A DNA stretch of 64,000 nucleotides, taken from Loripinus fragilis. Taxonomy: Eukaryota; Mollusca; Bivalvia; Lucinida; Lucinidae. Numbering within the stretch: the stretch's first letter is position 1; each line of letters begins with the position of its first letter. The DNA lies in assembly GCA_964019695.1 (NCBI GenBank), contig OZ026518.1, positions 84,811,950 through 84,875,949 on the forward strand, read 5' to 3'. Under the pieces are notes generated by a model. The model was not told the DNA's origin. It made no database searches and saw only the letters and a program-made list of their open reading frames with translations. A program made the translations under genes and the position numbers. Positions 34,681-46,929 of this stretch are shown in pieces.

Positions 34681-37462
34681 TATATGGTCTTGGTACTTTT
34701 TTCATAGGCACCAGAGCCTAACGCAAAGTATCGATTTATGAAAATATTATGTGGTAGCCCATATGTTCTCTAAAATGCATACATTTAAACCACAATGACT
34801 CCGAGGTTTGCCATCATATATATTTTGAAAAGTATCCGAGCCATGTCCCTGAAAAAAAATGGCAAAAACTCCAACATTTACCCCAATTCAGACCCCTAAA
34901 ATACTTTGAATTTTCAGAAAAGTCTCAAATATCCCTTTTATTATTTGTCCAATATCCCTTAATCCTTCAAACCCCTTCCAGCATATGTATTTGTAAATAC
35001 GAAATATCCTTTGAAAGCACGAAACTTTGTAAACGGCTGATTTATTGGATTTACGAACATAAGTCAGAGCGAACTGGGTCATAGTGACAGATGATTGTCA
35101 GAAACTGCAGAAGTTAACGTAGGTGATAATCATACATAGTTGATATATGAACCATAAACACACCTATAATTTATACTGTCGTGCCAACCAAAAGTGACAG
35201 TGACGTAATATTTTATTTACAATTGTTAAGTAAAACACTAACTTGTGCACTCCACTTGAGCTAACGCGAATCGATAGCTCACTTGTGTATTAATCCTAAC
35301 CTACGGATAGGATTAATACACAAGTGATCTATTGATTCGAAGTCCCTGATTACTTTGTAAACAAAACATGACGTCACCGTCACTCTTGGCTGGCAGGACA
35401 GTAGCATGTGAGAATACCATGCTGTGCATTTGTACCAATAGCAGAGTGCGTTCACACTCGGGTTGCCATGAAAGAGTTCTTAAGTTATGGAAGAGCTTTC
35501 GTCTACGATGTTTAATTGTTGATAATCTAGGATCACCACATTAATTGTCTTTCAGGAGAGTCAAATTTAACGTCACCCACACAGATATGTGCTTAGTTTA
35601 TTTTACTTGTGTGAAGTAATTTAGCATTAAACGCTAAGAGGGGAAGAAAGAATACATTGAAAAATAGGTACCCACAAGGGAATCGACCGTGGTCCTCTGA
35701 GTTTATAGACTGACACGACCAGGTCAGGAGGCCAGGTTGTTCGCGGCTCGCAGTAATCGTACATCGAGAATAGATCATGCGAGTTTCGGCCTCTTTCATA
35801 TTTGTGTCCAGATTAAAAACTTTGCAATTGTGTACGACGCTTACATTCGCTTGACATGTCTATCTCTCTTGGTACTAAAACACATAGTTCATGCACATTT
35901 TATTTACTTAAAAGGAAACGTCAGAACGTCGACCTGACGTAAAAGTATTGAAAACTGTATTGATTCGAATTTGCAAATGATCGAAGGACAGGGGTGCCAA
36001 TATATTCTGAGATGTCCGACGCAGGAATGGTGCGCATGAGATTTAGCCGCATATGTCTTTAATAAAAGGATAAACATGTAAAAAGCACGTTGTATATGGA
36101 ATGCTGTCCTTTTTGCTATAAGTTGTACTATAGTGTTTAAATAGATCAAGCCACGGACCGTGTTTCTTGCCAAATTTGCTTTTATACGAAATGACTGTGC
36201 AGACACCTATTGGGGAACAGATCAAGACAATAAAGGCTGCTCTACAACTTTTTCAAAGACTTTATCAGCAAGAAAGCTTGACAAGATACAATCCTAGAGG
36301 AAGTTTTATGTCATGTCCGTTCAAATACCCTCGGTCTATTACTGGTATTGCAGAAAAACCCTTTCATGGGACAATAAATTAGACTTGGCTACAGTCTGGA
36401 AATTGTCTTTAAAATCAAACCAAGACAACAGATAGATTCACATGCGTTCGTATTCAGAATGGCTGTCAAAGAGATGTAGATGATACACAATTTCAAACCT
36501 CTGCGTAAAACAAATTATCATGTCCCACAGACGCGTGTGGCTAGAGTTAGCTGCAAATGTACGTCTTGTTCAATACCGAGATATAATTATTGACTGGGAA
36601 TAATCATCTGCATGTTCTTGTGTTGACAGCGTATAATGACCAGTGAAATATTGTTAAAGAGACTTGGTCTGTAACTATGAACATTTTTCGAAAAAGAATA
36701 TTTTCTTTTTATATCATTTGTAAAAGTATAATTAAGTTATGTTTTCACAATAAATATGTTCAGTACAGCTCAAAACTGCATGGAAAAGTGAATTATCTTA
36801 TTAAAAAAGGTGTTTTCCTCATAGTGGTAGTTATTTAAGTCCCTCCAATAATTCTAGACAGTTGATTTTTAACATAAATGCTGTTGTTTTGATAGTGGTC
36901 ATTTGTTAACGTTTACGAAAAAGGCAAAATTTTTACCTGAATTTTAGGCTTTTTACTGTATTCTTGCAAAAGAGAAACTTTATTTCGAAAATTAAAAGAT
37001 CAAAAGTTACAGGCTATGCAGCTTTAAAGGGCGTGCTTACATATTAGCCGCTGCATGACAAAGCCAATACTATGTGATTTGTGCTTAAGGGGACTGATCA
37101 GCCTGGCAAGTCTAATAAGAGTCCTATTTGGGCACTAAATGAGTATAAAAGGGCCATCTAAGCTTTCTATATGCAGGCAGTGAAGTCTCTGATCAGACTT
37201 GGCGGATGCCAAAAAGTAAGGCTGATTTGAGTCTGTGCCGGACTCATAGCTTAGTGTTGTGTTCAGATGTTAGGGAACCAATTTTTGATTGCTATGTTAA
37301 AAACAAAGTAACATTCGTTAAGCATTTTCTAAATTCTACCACACACACTCGGAGTTGATTGTAAAATGCAATATTGGTTTAAAAACTCATCTGCATCAGG
37401 GCATATTGGAGCCGGTATTTTATTGTGAATTAGTTTTTTTTTTCAAAAACTTGTAGAAAGTA
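34681..37462. other. No gene seen
   Basis: One clear hairpin (35267-35340). A 71-codon ORF at 36167-36382 has no recognisable motif. A tRNA-like B-box (GGTCGATTCC on the minus strand near 35680) is too weak to annotate. Fragments of the C/D core occur near 37090-37240. Confidence 0.4.
35267..35340. repeat. Long hairpin
   Basis: CGAATCGATAGCTCACTTGT..GTATTAATCCTA pairs with TAGGATTAATAC..ACAAGTGATCTATTGATTCG around ACCTACGGA. About 32-bp arms with few mismatches. Confidence 0.85.
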
Positions 37463-37680
37463 AGAAAGAGGGCAAGGATCAGGAAACGATACAATCAAGC
37501 ACCACACCTGACCCAGGATACCAATGGGAAGGTGACAACGTCACAATTAGACATCACAGACGAAAGGCAAGAGGTCAGCCCTTTCCCAGCAGGTGACCAC
37601 AAGCCATCAACAAACAGACGTGCATGAAAGCATAACAGAACAAGACATAAATAACATAAATGATCCACAAATTTGTCTTC
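37463..37680 (-). mobile_element. P repeat beside the reverse-transcriptase pseudogene
   Basis: AAGAAAGAGGGCAAGGATCA, CACACCTGACCCAGGATACC and CCCTTTCCCAGCAGGTGACC are present. It lies downstream (in RT sense) of the pseudogene at 37745-38312, which links the P family to the retroelement. Confidence 0.75.
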
Positions 37681-37684
37681 CTGG

Positions 37685-37790
37685 TGTCCCGTGATGGGTG
37701 AGCGGCCCTTCTTCGCGGTGCCACAGGGTTGTCTGCGGTTTGTGATTGTGATATTTCCTGAACATACTCACTTACTATTTTGATCATAAT
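37685..37790. mobile_element. B repeat fragment between P repeat and RT pseudogene
   Basis: On the minus strand: AGTAAGTGAGTATGTTCAGG, CAAACCGCAGACAACCCTGT, CATCACGGGACACCAGGAAG. It is inverted relative to the adjacent P repeat, i.e. a complex junction. Confidence 0.65.
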
Positions 37791-38312
37791 TTTTTGCAGA
37801 AACAATATCATTAGATATTGACAAATGCATGTCTTAAAACGCGGCTTCGGTATCAGAGCTATTAGCTTTATTAAGTTGGAGCTCTGAGGGGTATATTTGA
37901 CTTACCATAGTGTCATTAATATTTAAACTATCGTCCAAATATCTGAATGTAGTGTTAAAAGCATCAATAATATTAGCCTGCTTATCACCAGGAAAGGACA
38001 TCATAAAGCCCCTTTGATAACAAAACAGGAATAAATCTGCAACCAAGGGAGCACAAATAGAGCCCATAGGAATCCCAACTACTTGTCTTTACAACTTGGT
38101 GACAAATCGAATAAAATGCTGTCCAATAAAAAAATCAGCTCATCACATACATTTTGACAGGACCATGCATGATATTTTTTAGGTTTTTCTGAAGTAAGAA
38201 CTATGTTTCTGTCGTTACATGCAAGGTAATGAGAGCCTTCTCCACTGAAAGTTCTTTCAATAAGATCAATAAGTTTATCTTTAGCTTTAAGTTTATCCAA
38301 AAATTCACCTGA
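37745..38312 (-). pseudogene. Penelope-like reverse transcriptase fragment
   Basis: Reading on the minus strand: DKLKAKDKLIDLIERTF, SEKPKKYHAWSCQNVCDELI, then a frameshift near 38110 and a TAA in place of the expected Tyr codon before RQVVGIPMG. Next come SICAPLVADLFLFCY and FRYLDD, the RT catalytic Y-x-D-D-type motif, then IYPSELQLNKANSSDTEAAF. A second TAA stands where Leu is expected, followed by the continuation HLSISNDIVS. The wording is characteristic of Penelope-like RTs that are abundant in bivalves. It would synthesise DNA at nicked targets. Here both ends of the domain are lost, so it is dead. The cysteines of this part are encoded by normal Cys codons. It is followed by B and P repeats. 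Confidence 0.85.
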
Positions 38313-39472
38313 ATTTTAATAGACAAAAATAGATTTTTACCTTATTTTAGTGATCAATTCAAAAAAGCAATCAAACGTTATAAAAATGGAGTTAACATGG
38401 ATATCATGCAAAAGTCTGCATGTCTGGTTTTAAACCCAATGGCTGGGTCCATCATTGCTCAACTTGAGGTTTTCTGTAGCTCTGACTATCTGTGAGCCAT
38501 GATCCATATTTTTTCGTTTCAGCATAGTTTGTTAACTTGATCTGATTGTTTCTCTGTGATGTTACATTGCATTTATTGCAATATGTAGGAAGCCTCCATT
38601 CAAGCTAAATATACTGACTGACAAAAGAATCGCTACATCTAAATTCAAAGCCATGTTATATACACGATTATACATGAGTTAATAAATGGAAATACGAATT
38701 ATTATACTTTTTATGGCATGTTTTTGTTGTACCTCGAAACTTTCTGTCTGAGAAAATTTAATGATGGAAATCAAACTTTTGAAAACTAACGTCGCATTTC
38801 CTTAGTTTTTGTTAAGAATTTAAAAAGGCATGCACTTGATATGGTTTCTGGAAGAGAACAATAATAATGGCAAATAAAGATGATAATAAATCATGCGTTT
38901 TGACACAAATTTGCATCGCCTACAATTTGATTCTGACATGCAGATGGTATGTGAAGTTTGACATTAGCGCCTTCAGTAACATCAACACGAAAGTTGCCAT
39001 TTTACATTACAAGACAGATATTGCTTACACATGTTGCAAACAATTGGCATGTATTGTTTTATCCATTTATCCCTCGCCATTTTGAGGTATTCATGAAAAA
39101 TAAAAAAACGTCCAGTTTCAGTCAGTTTTGGATTTGGCGTAGACATGGGTTGGCAGACTTCCATGTAATGATACGGTGTTTTTCTTAAACTTTGCGCCAC
39201 TCACTAAGCCTACTACGTTTTTTACCATCATGATGGTCACTTGTTAGGTATGGTGGCTGTAAAATCTCTTTTATCAAATGTCGTCATAACGTCAAAAAAT
39301 GGATAAACTGCAAAAATAACAACGCTAAACATGATCTGGACTCTAGACTTCAAGTTTTACTTATAAATATAGCGGGTTTATAGCTTTTCATAAGTGCTAA
39401 AAATCAAGAAGTATGTAGCGTTTCTTTTGTCAGTCAGTAATTTTGGTACCAGAAAAATTCATTTAAGCTCGC
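38313..39472. other. No gene seen
   Basis: AT-rich non-coding sequence; short overlapping ORFs near 38870-39200 have no recognisable content. Confidence 0.45.
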
Positions 39473-39780
39473 CGACCCCTACTCAGTGGCTTAGGCTGCT
39501 GTCTGTTCTAAGGCAGTGCTTCTATTGTGGTTGAATAATTGTTTATTCTTGATCCCATTGTAAGGGTACTGTGGGTATGTTCCTTACTTTGTTATGCAAT
39601 ACTCTCTGTCCTTTCTAGTTTTGAAGTCATCTTGATGGGGAAAAGATAGCTGGTAGCTTTACTTTAATTGTCTTCCTGATGTCTTGTGATATTTGTTTTT
39701 CTGTGACTTTTCCTCATGGCGCCGATGGTTGGTCTGTAGTGTGTGACCATACTCATAATTATTATTTTGGTTTTGTCAGG
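39473..39780. mobile_element. B repeat, inverted copy
   Basis: Reverse-oriented relative to 13519: TGGCTTAGGCTGCTGTCTGT, TCATCTTGATGGGGAA, AGCTTTACTTTAATTGTCTT, CTTTTCCTCATGGCGCC and TGACCATACTCA. Confidence 0.65.
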
Positions 39781-40853
39781 AAATGGCTTATACATATTTA
39801 AACGTGTTGTTTGTGCAGTAAAACAGATAGAAAGCAGAGGTGTTTAAGTTTAAACTGGGTGTACTTTTGTCACAAATACCCATTACTAATTGTAGTTTAT
39901 TATAGTAAAATTCTGCAAAATATAGTTGGCTTCGATTCCTAGTAACCTTAAAAGAACAATGCTATAAAAACTTCTGACTGGTACATGTAAATACATATAT
40001 TTCAAATAGAACTTAATCATTTTAGGTGCAATAAAGTAAGAAAGTAAAACTCTCTTTTGATTTTTCAAGATTGTTTACGTTCGCTATTTTTAGTACTTTG
40101 ATTCTTATTTTCACTAATTTGGTGTCGTAAAACATTCTTATTCAAAATCTTATTTACACAGATACTCATTTAAACTTTCTTGTATCTGGTCTCTTTTTGC
40201 ACTTAAAAACATATAGTGTACAAAATTCAAGAAATTACGCAATTTTGCACTTCATTACCTTTGATCTCTGTCCTGAGCTAGAAAACCAATTGTGAATCTG
40301 CAGACAGGCATATATATGTTACTAAGACATTAGACAAGCAGAATAACTGTCTGCATCCATCAACATGCCGGCATCCTATGTCTGATCTTAATGACAAATG
40401 GTAGCTTACGTATTGAAGATCAAACATATTGCAGAATGCTCCAACGGGAGCATTCTGCAATACTTTTGATCTGCATAAAGCGTTATATTTGGTTTTGAAA
40501 ACCAATTTGTGGACTCTTTGAGAGTGGCCGTTTACACAAGTTTTACTGTACAACCAAGTAATGAAGACAGGAGAATATATTATGTAACCCAAAATAGATA
40601 CTTCCCACGTTGGCAGGCTGACGCGTACTTTAAAGATGGCGTTAGACCACTGCTATCCCAAAATAGCTACATTCGCATTAACATTCCTATCGCATACACC
40701 AAATTATCATAAATTATGAAAATATACTATGGCTATCATCTTCAGAAAACGTTAAACGGACAATTCCTTCGTGCTACTCTAAAAAGGCCCAGCTAAATGC
40801 TTTACATAAACCAAAAGATATACTGGGCTTCTCAAAACAGTACGGAGATGCAT
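39781..40853. other. No gene seen, one hairpin element
   Basis: Only the hairpin at 40418-40472 and its flanks are notable. The flank (GTGGCCGTTTACACAAGTTT, ACTGT) resembles 62400-62435. Confidence 0.45.
40418..40472. repeat. Hairpin with perfect 16-bp arms
   Basis: TATTGCAGAATGCTCC / GGAGCATTCTGCAATA around AACG, extended by GATCAAACA / TTTGATC. The half-site GAGCATTCTGCAATACTTT recurs near 62330, so it is part of a dispersed family. Confidence 0.85.
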
Positions 40854-41441
40854 AGAGGGGCGTGCTATAAGAGGCTATGTTGACCCCCCCCCCCTCCCTA
40901 TGAGGCCAAAAAATAAAAATTGCTTATCGCAAGTTTCTTCTTATCTTATTAGTTTAATAGTACAATAGCCAAAGTGTAAAAGTCTGGTATTGATTCGACT
41001 TTCACCGTTGCTATTGTAACAAAAGTGGCCACCAAAATAGGCTGAAAGTAGGAAAGTGACCATTTTGGAGCAAATTTTAGCCATTTGTCAGAGAAATTAA
41101 CATAGAGCACAAGCAAATACCAAAAATATAGTTTAACAGATGATGAGAATTATCACAGCACACAACCTATCTGTTTGGGTATTCGCTTGTGCTGATATTT
41201 AGTTCTTTAAAAATAGGTCTCCTAAAGCCTTAAGTTGGGCTCAAAATGGCATTTTCTCTATTTTAAGCCTATTTTGTTGGCCATTTTTGTTACCATAGCA
41301 ACGGCAAAAGTTAAATAAATGCCAGAATTTTACACTCGGGGTATTCACCTAATAAACCAATTAGATGAAATTTGTGAAAAGCAACTTTCAGTTTTTGGCA
41401 ACAGAAGGGGCCAAATTTGCCCCTTAATGCACGTAGCTCTT
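40854..41441. mobile_element. L-family long-palindrome element, copy 2
   Basis: The same arms as 32352-32933: GTGCTATAAGAGGCTATGTT, TTTCACCGTTGCTATTGTAA / GTTACCATAGCAACGGC, CACAAGCAAATACCAAAA / GTATTCGCTTGTGC and CCCCTTAATGCACGTAGC. It contains an expanded C run near 40887. Confidence 0.9.
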
Positions 41442-41597
41442 TACCTTCGAGTCATCACTAGCACCAATTATTAAAGTGTTGATTTTCCTATATTGGTGAA
41501 CAAATTGGCCAGTTCCCATAATTTTAGTTCATAAATTCATTCTTCAAGCATGCATGTGAAGCTGTCTAGTGGGATCAAGGGATATACAATGTGGCCT

Positions 41598-41905
41598 TAT
41601 GCGGGGATCCAGAGGGGGGACAAGGGGTCTGGACACCCCCCCCCCCTCTGGAAAATCACAAAAGTAGGGTTTCTTAGCAATACTGGTCCGGATCCCCTTA
41701 AAATTACAAAGCTACCAAGCCAGCATTCAATGTTTGACCATCATCGGCACGCCAGCGAAACGCTATTTAAATGACGTTTCGCTGGCGGGCCGATGATGGC
41801 CCGCTTATAGTGGTGTTTTGATATTTCCTCCTATCATTAAACTAAAAAAAAAAACGTTGTCAAAGTTATACACCCTTTGACAGAATTTTCCGGATCCGCG
41901 CATGG
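41598..41905. mobile_element. F-family foldback element, copy 5
   Basis: Starts ATGCGGGGATCCAG and ends TTCCGGATCCGCGCATG. The central palindrome CGCCAGCGAAACG..ATTTAAAT..CGTTTCGCTGGCG is well preserved, flanked by CATCATCGGCACG and GGGCCGATGATGG. It includes runs of C (near 41636) and A (near 41849). Confidence 0.87.
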
Positions 41906-42316
41906 GCCTGACCCTTTAACTACCCCTCTACTTTGTAACTTTGTATGGATAGAGATGGCTCTAATTATACTGTGCATTAGCGCAGGCTCGCATATGCAAT
42001 AAGTACCAATGTCATATGAAGAGGTTTAAATGATGAATATGATACAACACACAAATAATGGAAATGACGCAAAATGTGTAACCGCAATAATAAATTGAGA
42101 GACAAGCAAACAGTATAGCATTTATCAAGTTTTAACAGGTGTAATTATGGTTTCTTGAAGATGAAAAAAGCCAGTGACAATTAATAGGCACGTTCTTGTT
42201 GTACTTATTTGACAGAATATCTTTTATTATTAAATGTCACTTTTAGTCGCACTTTATAACACTTTCGACTCACAGTAATGCAGGCTTTCAGCAATGCTCC
42301 GTCTTCTGAATGGTTA

Positions 42317-43235
42317 TATACTCCTCAAAATAATTAAAGGACCAAGATTTTAGAATGCGACTGTAATTAGCTCAAATATTTCAATTCTGTAAAATTTGGC
42401 CCACAGCTTTCTATTCTTTATGCCCATAAGTCAGGAATCATCATTACTGATTTCCATGCCTAATTCTGCCATAACTGTGTCTCAAATGCACATACCCTCA
42501 AAAACACACTTTCAAAAGGCAGTGGGTGGGGTTAAGAAATTCTTCTGTGGTCATTTGAGTAGAATGAAAGTGACATCAAATTAAACTTTGTTTAAAACAG
42601 TTCAGCTTACATGCAAAAACTTTCTTCAAACAGTTTCAGTATACTGGGAATCAAGCATTTTCATCTCTGACAATGGAGTTTTGACATTGTTTTGTTTTCT
42701 GAAAACAATGTGTGTACTTGGCCGTCTAGAATCAGATTTTCAATCGTCATTCTTTGCCTTTTGGTGTTAGAAAGATGTCCCTGCAAATTGTTTAAAGATT
42801 GTCGCAGACAAACACAAAAACCAGTTGGCTGAACCCATAGCCTGGCCATTACGCCACAGTCAAAAGGGGCAATTTTCTCTCACATGAAGAGGTGGATGGT
42901 ATCGACGGGATTAAAACGCCATATAATCATGTTAAAACACTGGTTTCAGCATCTAAAAGCATTTTTCATTCATTTCATGCAGTTCAGTGGTCCATGGATC
43001 ACACGCAAAAAATGGCATTCCAATGCATTTAGGTCAAGTTTTAAAATGACAAAAATTCCTTGTTAGTAACATGTTCTACCATTTTCATTTTGCCGTTTTA
43101 CTTGGCAATGGGGCGTCAAAGATGTCCGAAAAATTTAGGCTAGATCGTAAAATTGGTTTTCAAAATACGTTCTACAAAAAATGCATCAATGTTATAATTG
43201 ATAGCATTGGTCCTTCAATTATTTTGAGGAGTATA
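42317..43235. mobile_element. Tc1/mariner-like element with TA duplication (0.92 kb)
   Basis: Terminal inverted repeats CTCCTCAAAATAATTAAAGG and CCTTCAATTATTTTGAGGAG, each bounded outside by TATA, consistent with a TA target duplication. The interior has no intact transposase. A minus-strand stretch (ARLWVQPTGFCVC..., 42661-42849) faintly recalls the N-terminal helix-turn-helix of Tc1-like proteins but is not convincing. Probably a non-autonomous or decayed copy. Confidence 0.75.
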
Positions 43236-45048
43236 GTTTTGTTAACAGCAGTTTGTTACGCCCTGATTTTACCATCTTATACGATGCCTGGCATTAATGC
43301 GCCGGAGTGGTTTTGAATAATGGCACGAAATTTTGTGCGACTCCTTTTATTGAAAGTTCAAACGGATGCAGTTGTAATAAGGGCCTAAATAAAAGATCGT
43401 GTTCATCTGAACATTTCAGGTGTTAACAGACAAATAATGAATTGTGTCAGATACATGGTGCATCTGTATTGTACAAAACGTTGGTTTTCAAGTGGCACAA
43501 TAAATATCAAGATAATTAAACTGAACTAAAAGGGTCCCCGTCCTGGGCAGCCAAAATTGTTGTTATCAAATGAATGCTAATGTTGCTGTGGTATGCCTAA
43601 TTAAACAAGACGCCAGACATATATGTAACATGTAGTTATGGTCAGTTTATACGATTTAATCCTAGCAGTTTAAACTTAGAAAAGTCTGTGCTCGATGTGC
43701 CCTCTCCAATCTCTTGACTAAAGAACATAAGGCTGCTGGTATGAAAATGTCCATTTATCTAAGAAAGTGCACACAATTGTGACAATCGTAGAATATCGGA
43801 ACTATTTACATGTGATGGAACTCGGAAATATAAAAGTGAGCCCAGAGAATTATCAATTATACTTGACAGCAAAAGAAACGCATATTTTCAAAATCCATTT
43901 CATACCAGAAACCCTTATCAAATTTTACCCTAAATGATATGAACATGTTTGATCGTACTCATGCGTTCGTTTCAGACCATTTTATTCGTCATTACACAGT
44001 TAAAATATTTCTTTTGTTAGTTAATGCAAAAAAACGTAAAACAGCGCCGTACATTGAAAAACCCAGGATTTGAATCCGATTTCATTGCATGTCACCAGTA
44101 CACACTGCAACAGATAAGAAAACAGCATAAAACTTTAAAATTCACTGTTGTAGAAATTATACTGCTAATCAGAAAATCTTCATTTTTGCATTTTTTGCAT
44201 TGGTATTGAAAACCACCGGAGTCTTCGGGTGTAAGAATATCTGGAACAGTATGATTGATGTCAAGTAAAGGTAGTGTCCAATAGAACCGTTTAAAACAAT
44301 TGTTTGGACCCTTTCTTGCCTGTATTAAACACACTTCCGGTTAATTGTTCGATATTTTAACCGGGTCACAGTAGTCCACCGTAAAGAATATCGGAAAATT
44401 TAAACTTCATAAGTAGTCTGTATGTCCTGATTATCACGCAGAGTGATTTTCATTCAAATCCGTTCAGTGGGTTTAGGCATACACCATCTCGAAAGTCGCC
44501 TTTATTATGAGTTATTTTATTATGCCAAGAGTTATGCCCCTTTATTATCATTATTCTAATGGGCCATCCATTTGTGATGCATTTGATAATACACATGTCC
44601 TATACATCAATGATACCTTAAATATCATAAGATCGGCATTTAAATCCCAATTTATACACTATACCAAATATGCAAAATATGCGTTTTCTTTTGCTGTTCA
44701 GTATATAAGCACTGGCTGTGTTAATACCAAGCTAGGCGAAATTGTTTCATAATTTTATGCAGTAATTTTAAAATTCTGATTGGCCCGTTGTTCAGTAAGT
44801 ATCAAAGGGTCGAACAATTATTACAGGTTAGTTCTATAAAACACCGTGTTGAAAATTAAAATTGGAAAAAAAATCAGAAACGCAAACCTGGATCTTAGAG
44901 GCGTGTGCCTTATCCATGAACATGCGGCTGCCCTCAAGTCTAAGCTGGTTCAGGATTTCCTGGAAAACGAAACTGGAACAGTTCCAAATTCGCTTAACTT
45001 CCTCACTCGAGTTCTTGTGCCATTACCCATTTCCTTTACTGAAAATAT
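43236..45048. other. No gene seen
   Basis: Short chance ORFs only. The 126- and 114-codon ORFs starting near 44850 read into a minisatellite in two frames and are not credible. Confidence 0.45.
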
Positions 45049-45125
45049 CTCCAGAAACATACCTCCAGAATCATACCTCCAGAAACATACCTCCAGAAAC
45101 ATACCTCCAGAAACATACCTCCAGA
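45049..45125. repeat. 14-bp minisatellite
   Basis: About five tandem copies of CCAGAAACATACCT (one variant CCAGAATCATACCT). Confidence 0.9.
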
Positions 45126-45226
45126 TTTCGATGGGAATCCCAAAGTGCCCTTGGCAGTGCAATCTCGCAGTGCCTACAGGGTGTGCCCAAAACTCAGCTT
45201 TTCTGAATGAAATATTGTCAAAGTAA

Positions 45227-45310
45227 GAAAGAGGACACAGATCAGAAATCGATACAATCAAGCACCACACCTGACCCAGGATACCAATGGGAAAGTGACA
45301 ATCACAGAAT
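45227..45310 (-). mobile_element. P repeat fragment
   Basis: AAGAAAGAGGACACAGATCA and CACACCTGACCCAGGATACC; preceded by TCAAAGT as in other copies. Confidence 0.7.
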
Positions 45311-46107
45311 GCGCCTTGCAGAACCTCAGGACCATAATTAAATGAACGTCCATTGTATACCAAAGACAATTGCCTGGGATTTTGTCCTGGGATCAATAAT
45401 CTTGTCAATATAATCGTACACATACAGCCACGTGTGGAACATATTGGTGGTGGGTTTTAACAGCATAATCACTGTTTATCCATTTCATCCTTTAAGAACT
45501 GGGCAACGGATGAAGTGTACTTGATAGTCAATGCGTGGAATATAGCCATCTACAGAAGTAAAGTTAATGATATAAGTACAGTTGTCCATGCGAGGATCAA
45601 ACTATAATCATTTCGGTGTCTGATCAATAAATACCATCTCTTGTTAAAATCAATTAAGCTGCCAAAATGCCAGGATTGAAGCGACTATCCCGGCCCACTT
45701 CTGCATCTATGAATACACCTTCGTGTTACTGGATATCAATACAGGAACATTGCTATTTTGTTCAATGAAATATTTGTAAATTGTCGTCAAGAAAAACATG
45801 ATACAGAACTGGAAATAATTTATTAAAATGTAAGCAACCTTTCTTGCACACCAGATAAGAATATCTGATATATTATTCTGGGATAGAAAATCTTATCTTA
45901 CCCATGTTATCCTACCCAGGCTGTCGCGGGACGGCTGCACAATGGTCGTATTGGAATTTACGCAAAATAGTCCTCAAGTGACGTTATTGTTATGAAAAAG
46001 TGACGTCATCATATGTCGCATCTCAGCGTATTCAGGGACTTCAGGGAGCCTTTTCAAACATGACAATGCAGTGTTTAATGGTGAGCAAGAAAAGGAATCC
46101 ATTATTC

Positions 46108-46226
46108 GTGTGAGGGTGGGATAGAATATTCGTCCCTCGGGATAACAGTTTGTCATCAATCTGCAAGCCTCGTGATGCTTAATGATGATTCTCGCGGGAC
46201 GGATTTCCCTATCACATCCTACACTC
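46108..46226. mobile_element. M-family foldback, copy 2
   Basis: Termini GTGTGAGGGTGGGATAG / CTATCACATCCTACAC, inner CGTCCCTCGGGATAACAG / ATTCTCGCGGGACG, apex TCTGCAAGCCTCGTGATG. Confidence 0.85.
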
Positions 46227-46929
46227 ATGATAGATTCATATATTCCACAACTTGTGAATACATTCCATCTCAAATTCGGCGATAACTTAATGCCTGATTG
46301 CTTTGTACTATCCAAAAAAAACAACTGAATGATTTTATTTGCAATAACAAAATGCTTATTAGAATAATATATGTGAATTTCGGTTAATCAGGACGGATGG
46401 AGTGTCCTTAATACCAACCATTGACATGCTGAACATTATATGTGCATGAACTACACTACTCCCCAATTGTTATGATCATAATGCAGCATGCCAGCTACAA
46501 GCATTATACATTTTCTATGAAAGCGGAAAACATTGTTGATCCTGATCAGATGGCTTCGCCAGAAGCCAGCTGATCCGGGCCCCACAGTGTTTTCAAAGAG
46601 GATAAATCCAGCTTTGGCAGGACAAGGGTTAGTTCAAGTTTATAATGTAAACATGTACCTTTCCGAGTTAAGCGATTGCCGAGCTTAATGAATTATTTTA
46701 ATGAATTATTATACAACCCTGATGTAAACAAACCATTTAATAATCATTCATTCTAAATCATTCATAAACAGAACATACAAAATCCTTACCAAGGAGAATA
46801 ACACTCTTTTTATAGTTGAAAGAAGAAATGTTACAGTAACGTGACGAATGCCCCTAAAGGAATTGGTCTAGCGTAAGGCACATTTGAGGAAAGATATTTG
46901 TAATATAAGAGATATGTTCCAGACACAAA

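Noticed and set aside
35655..35735. Possible tRNA-like sequence on the minus strand
   Set aside because: Only a B-box-like GGTCGATTCCC is present; no A box at the right distance and no cloverleaf.
44846..45423. ORFs of 114-157 codons on both strands
   Set aside because: They overlap a 14-bp minisatellite and a P repeat; a 14-bp unit shifts frame every copy, and the readings are explained by repeats.
45974..46324. 116-codon minus-strand ORF
   Set aside because: It runs straight through the M-family foldback at 46108-46226 and has no recognisable domain.
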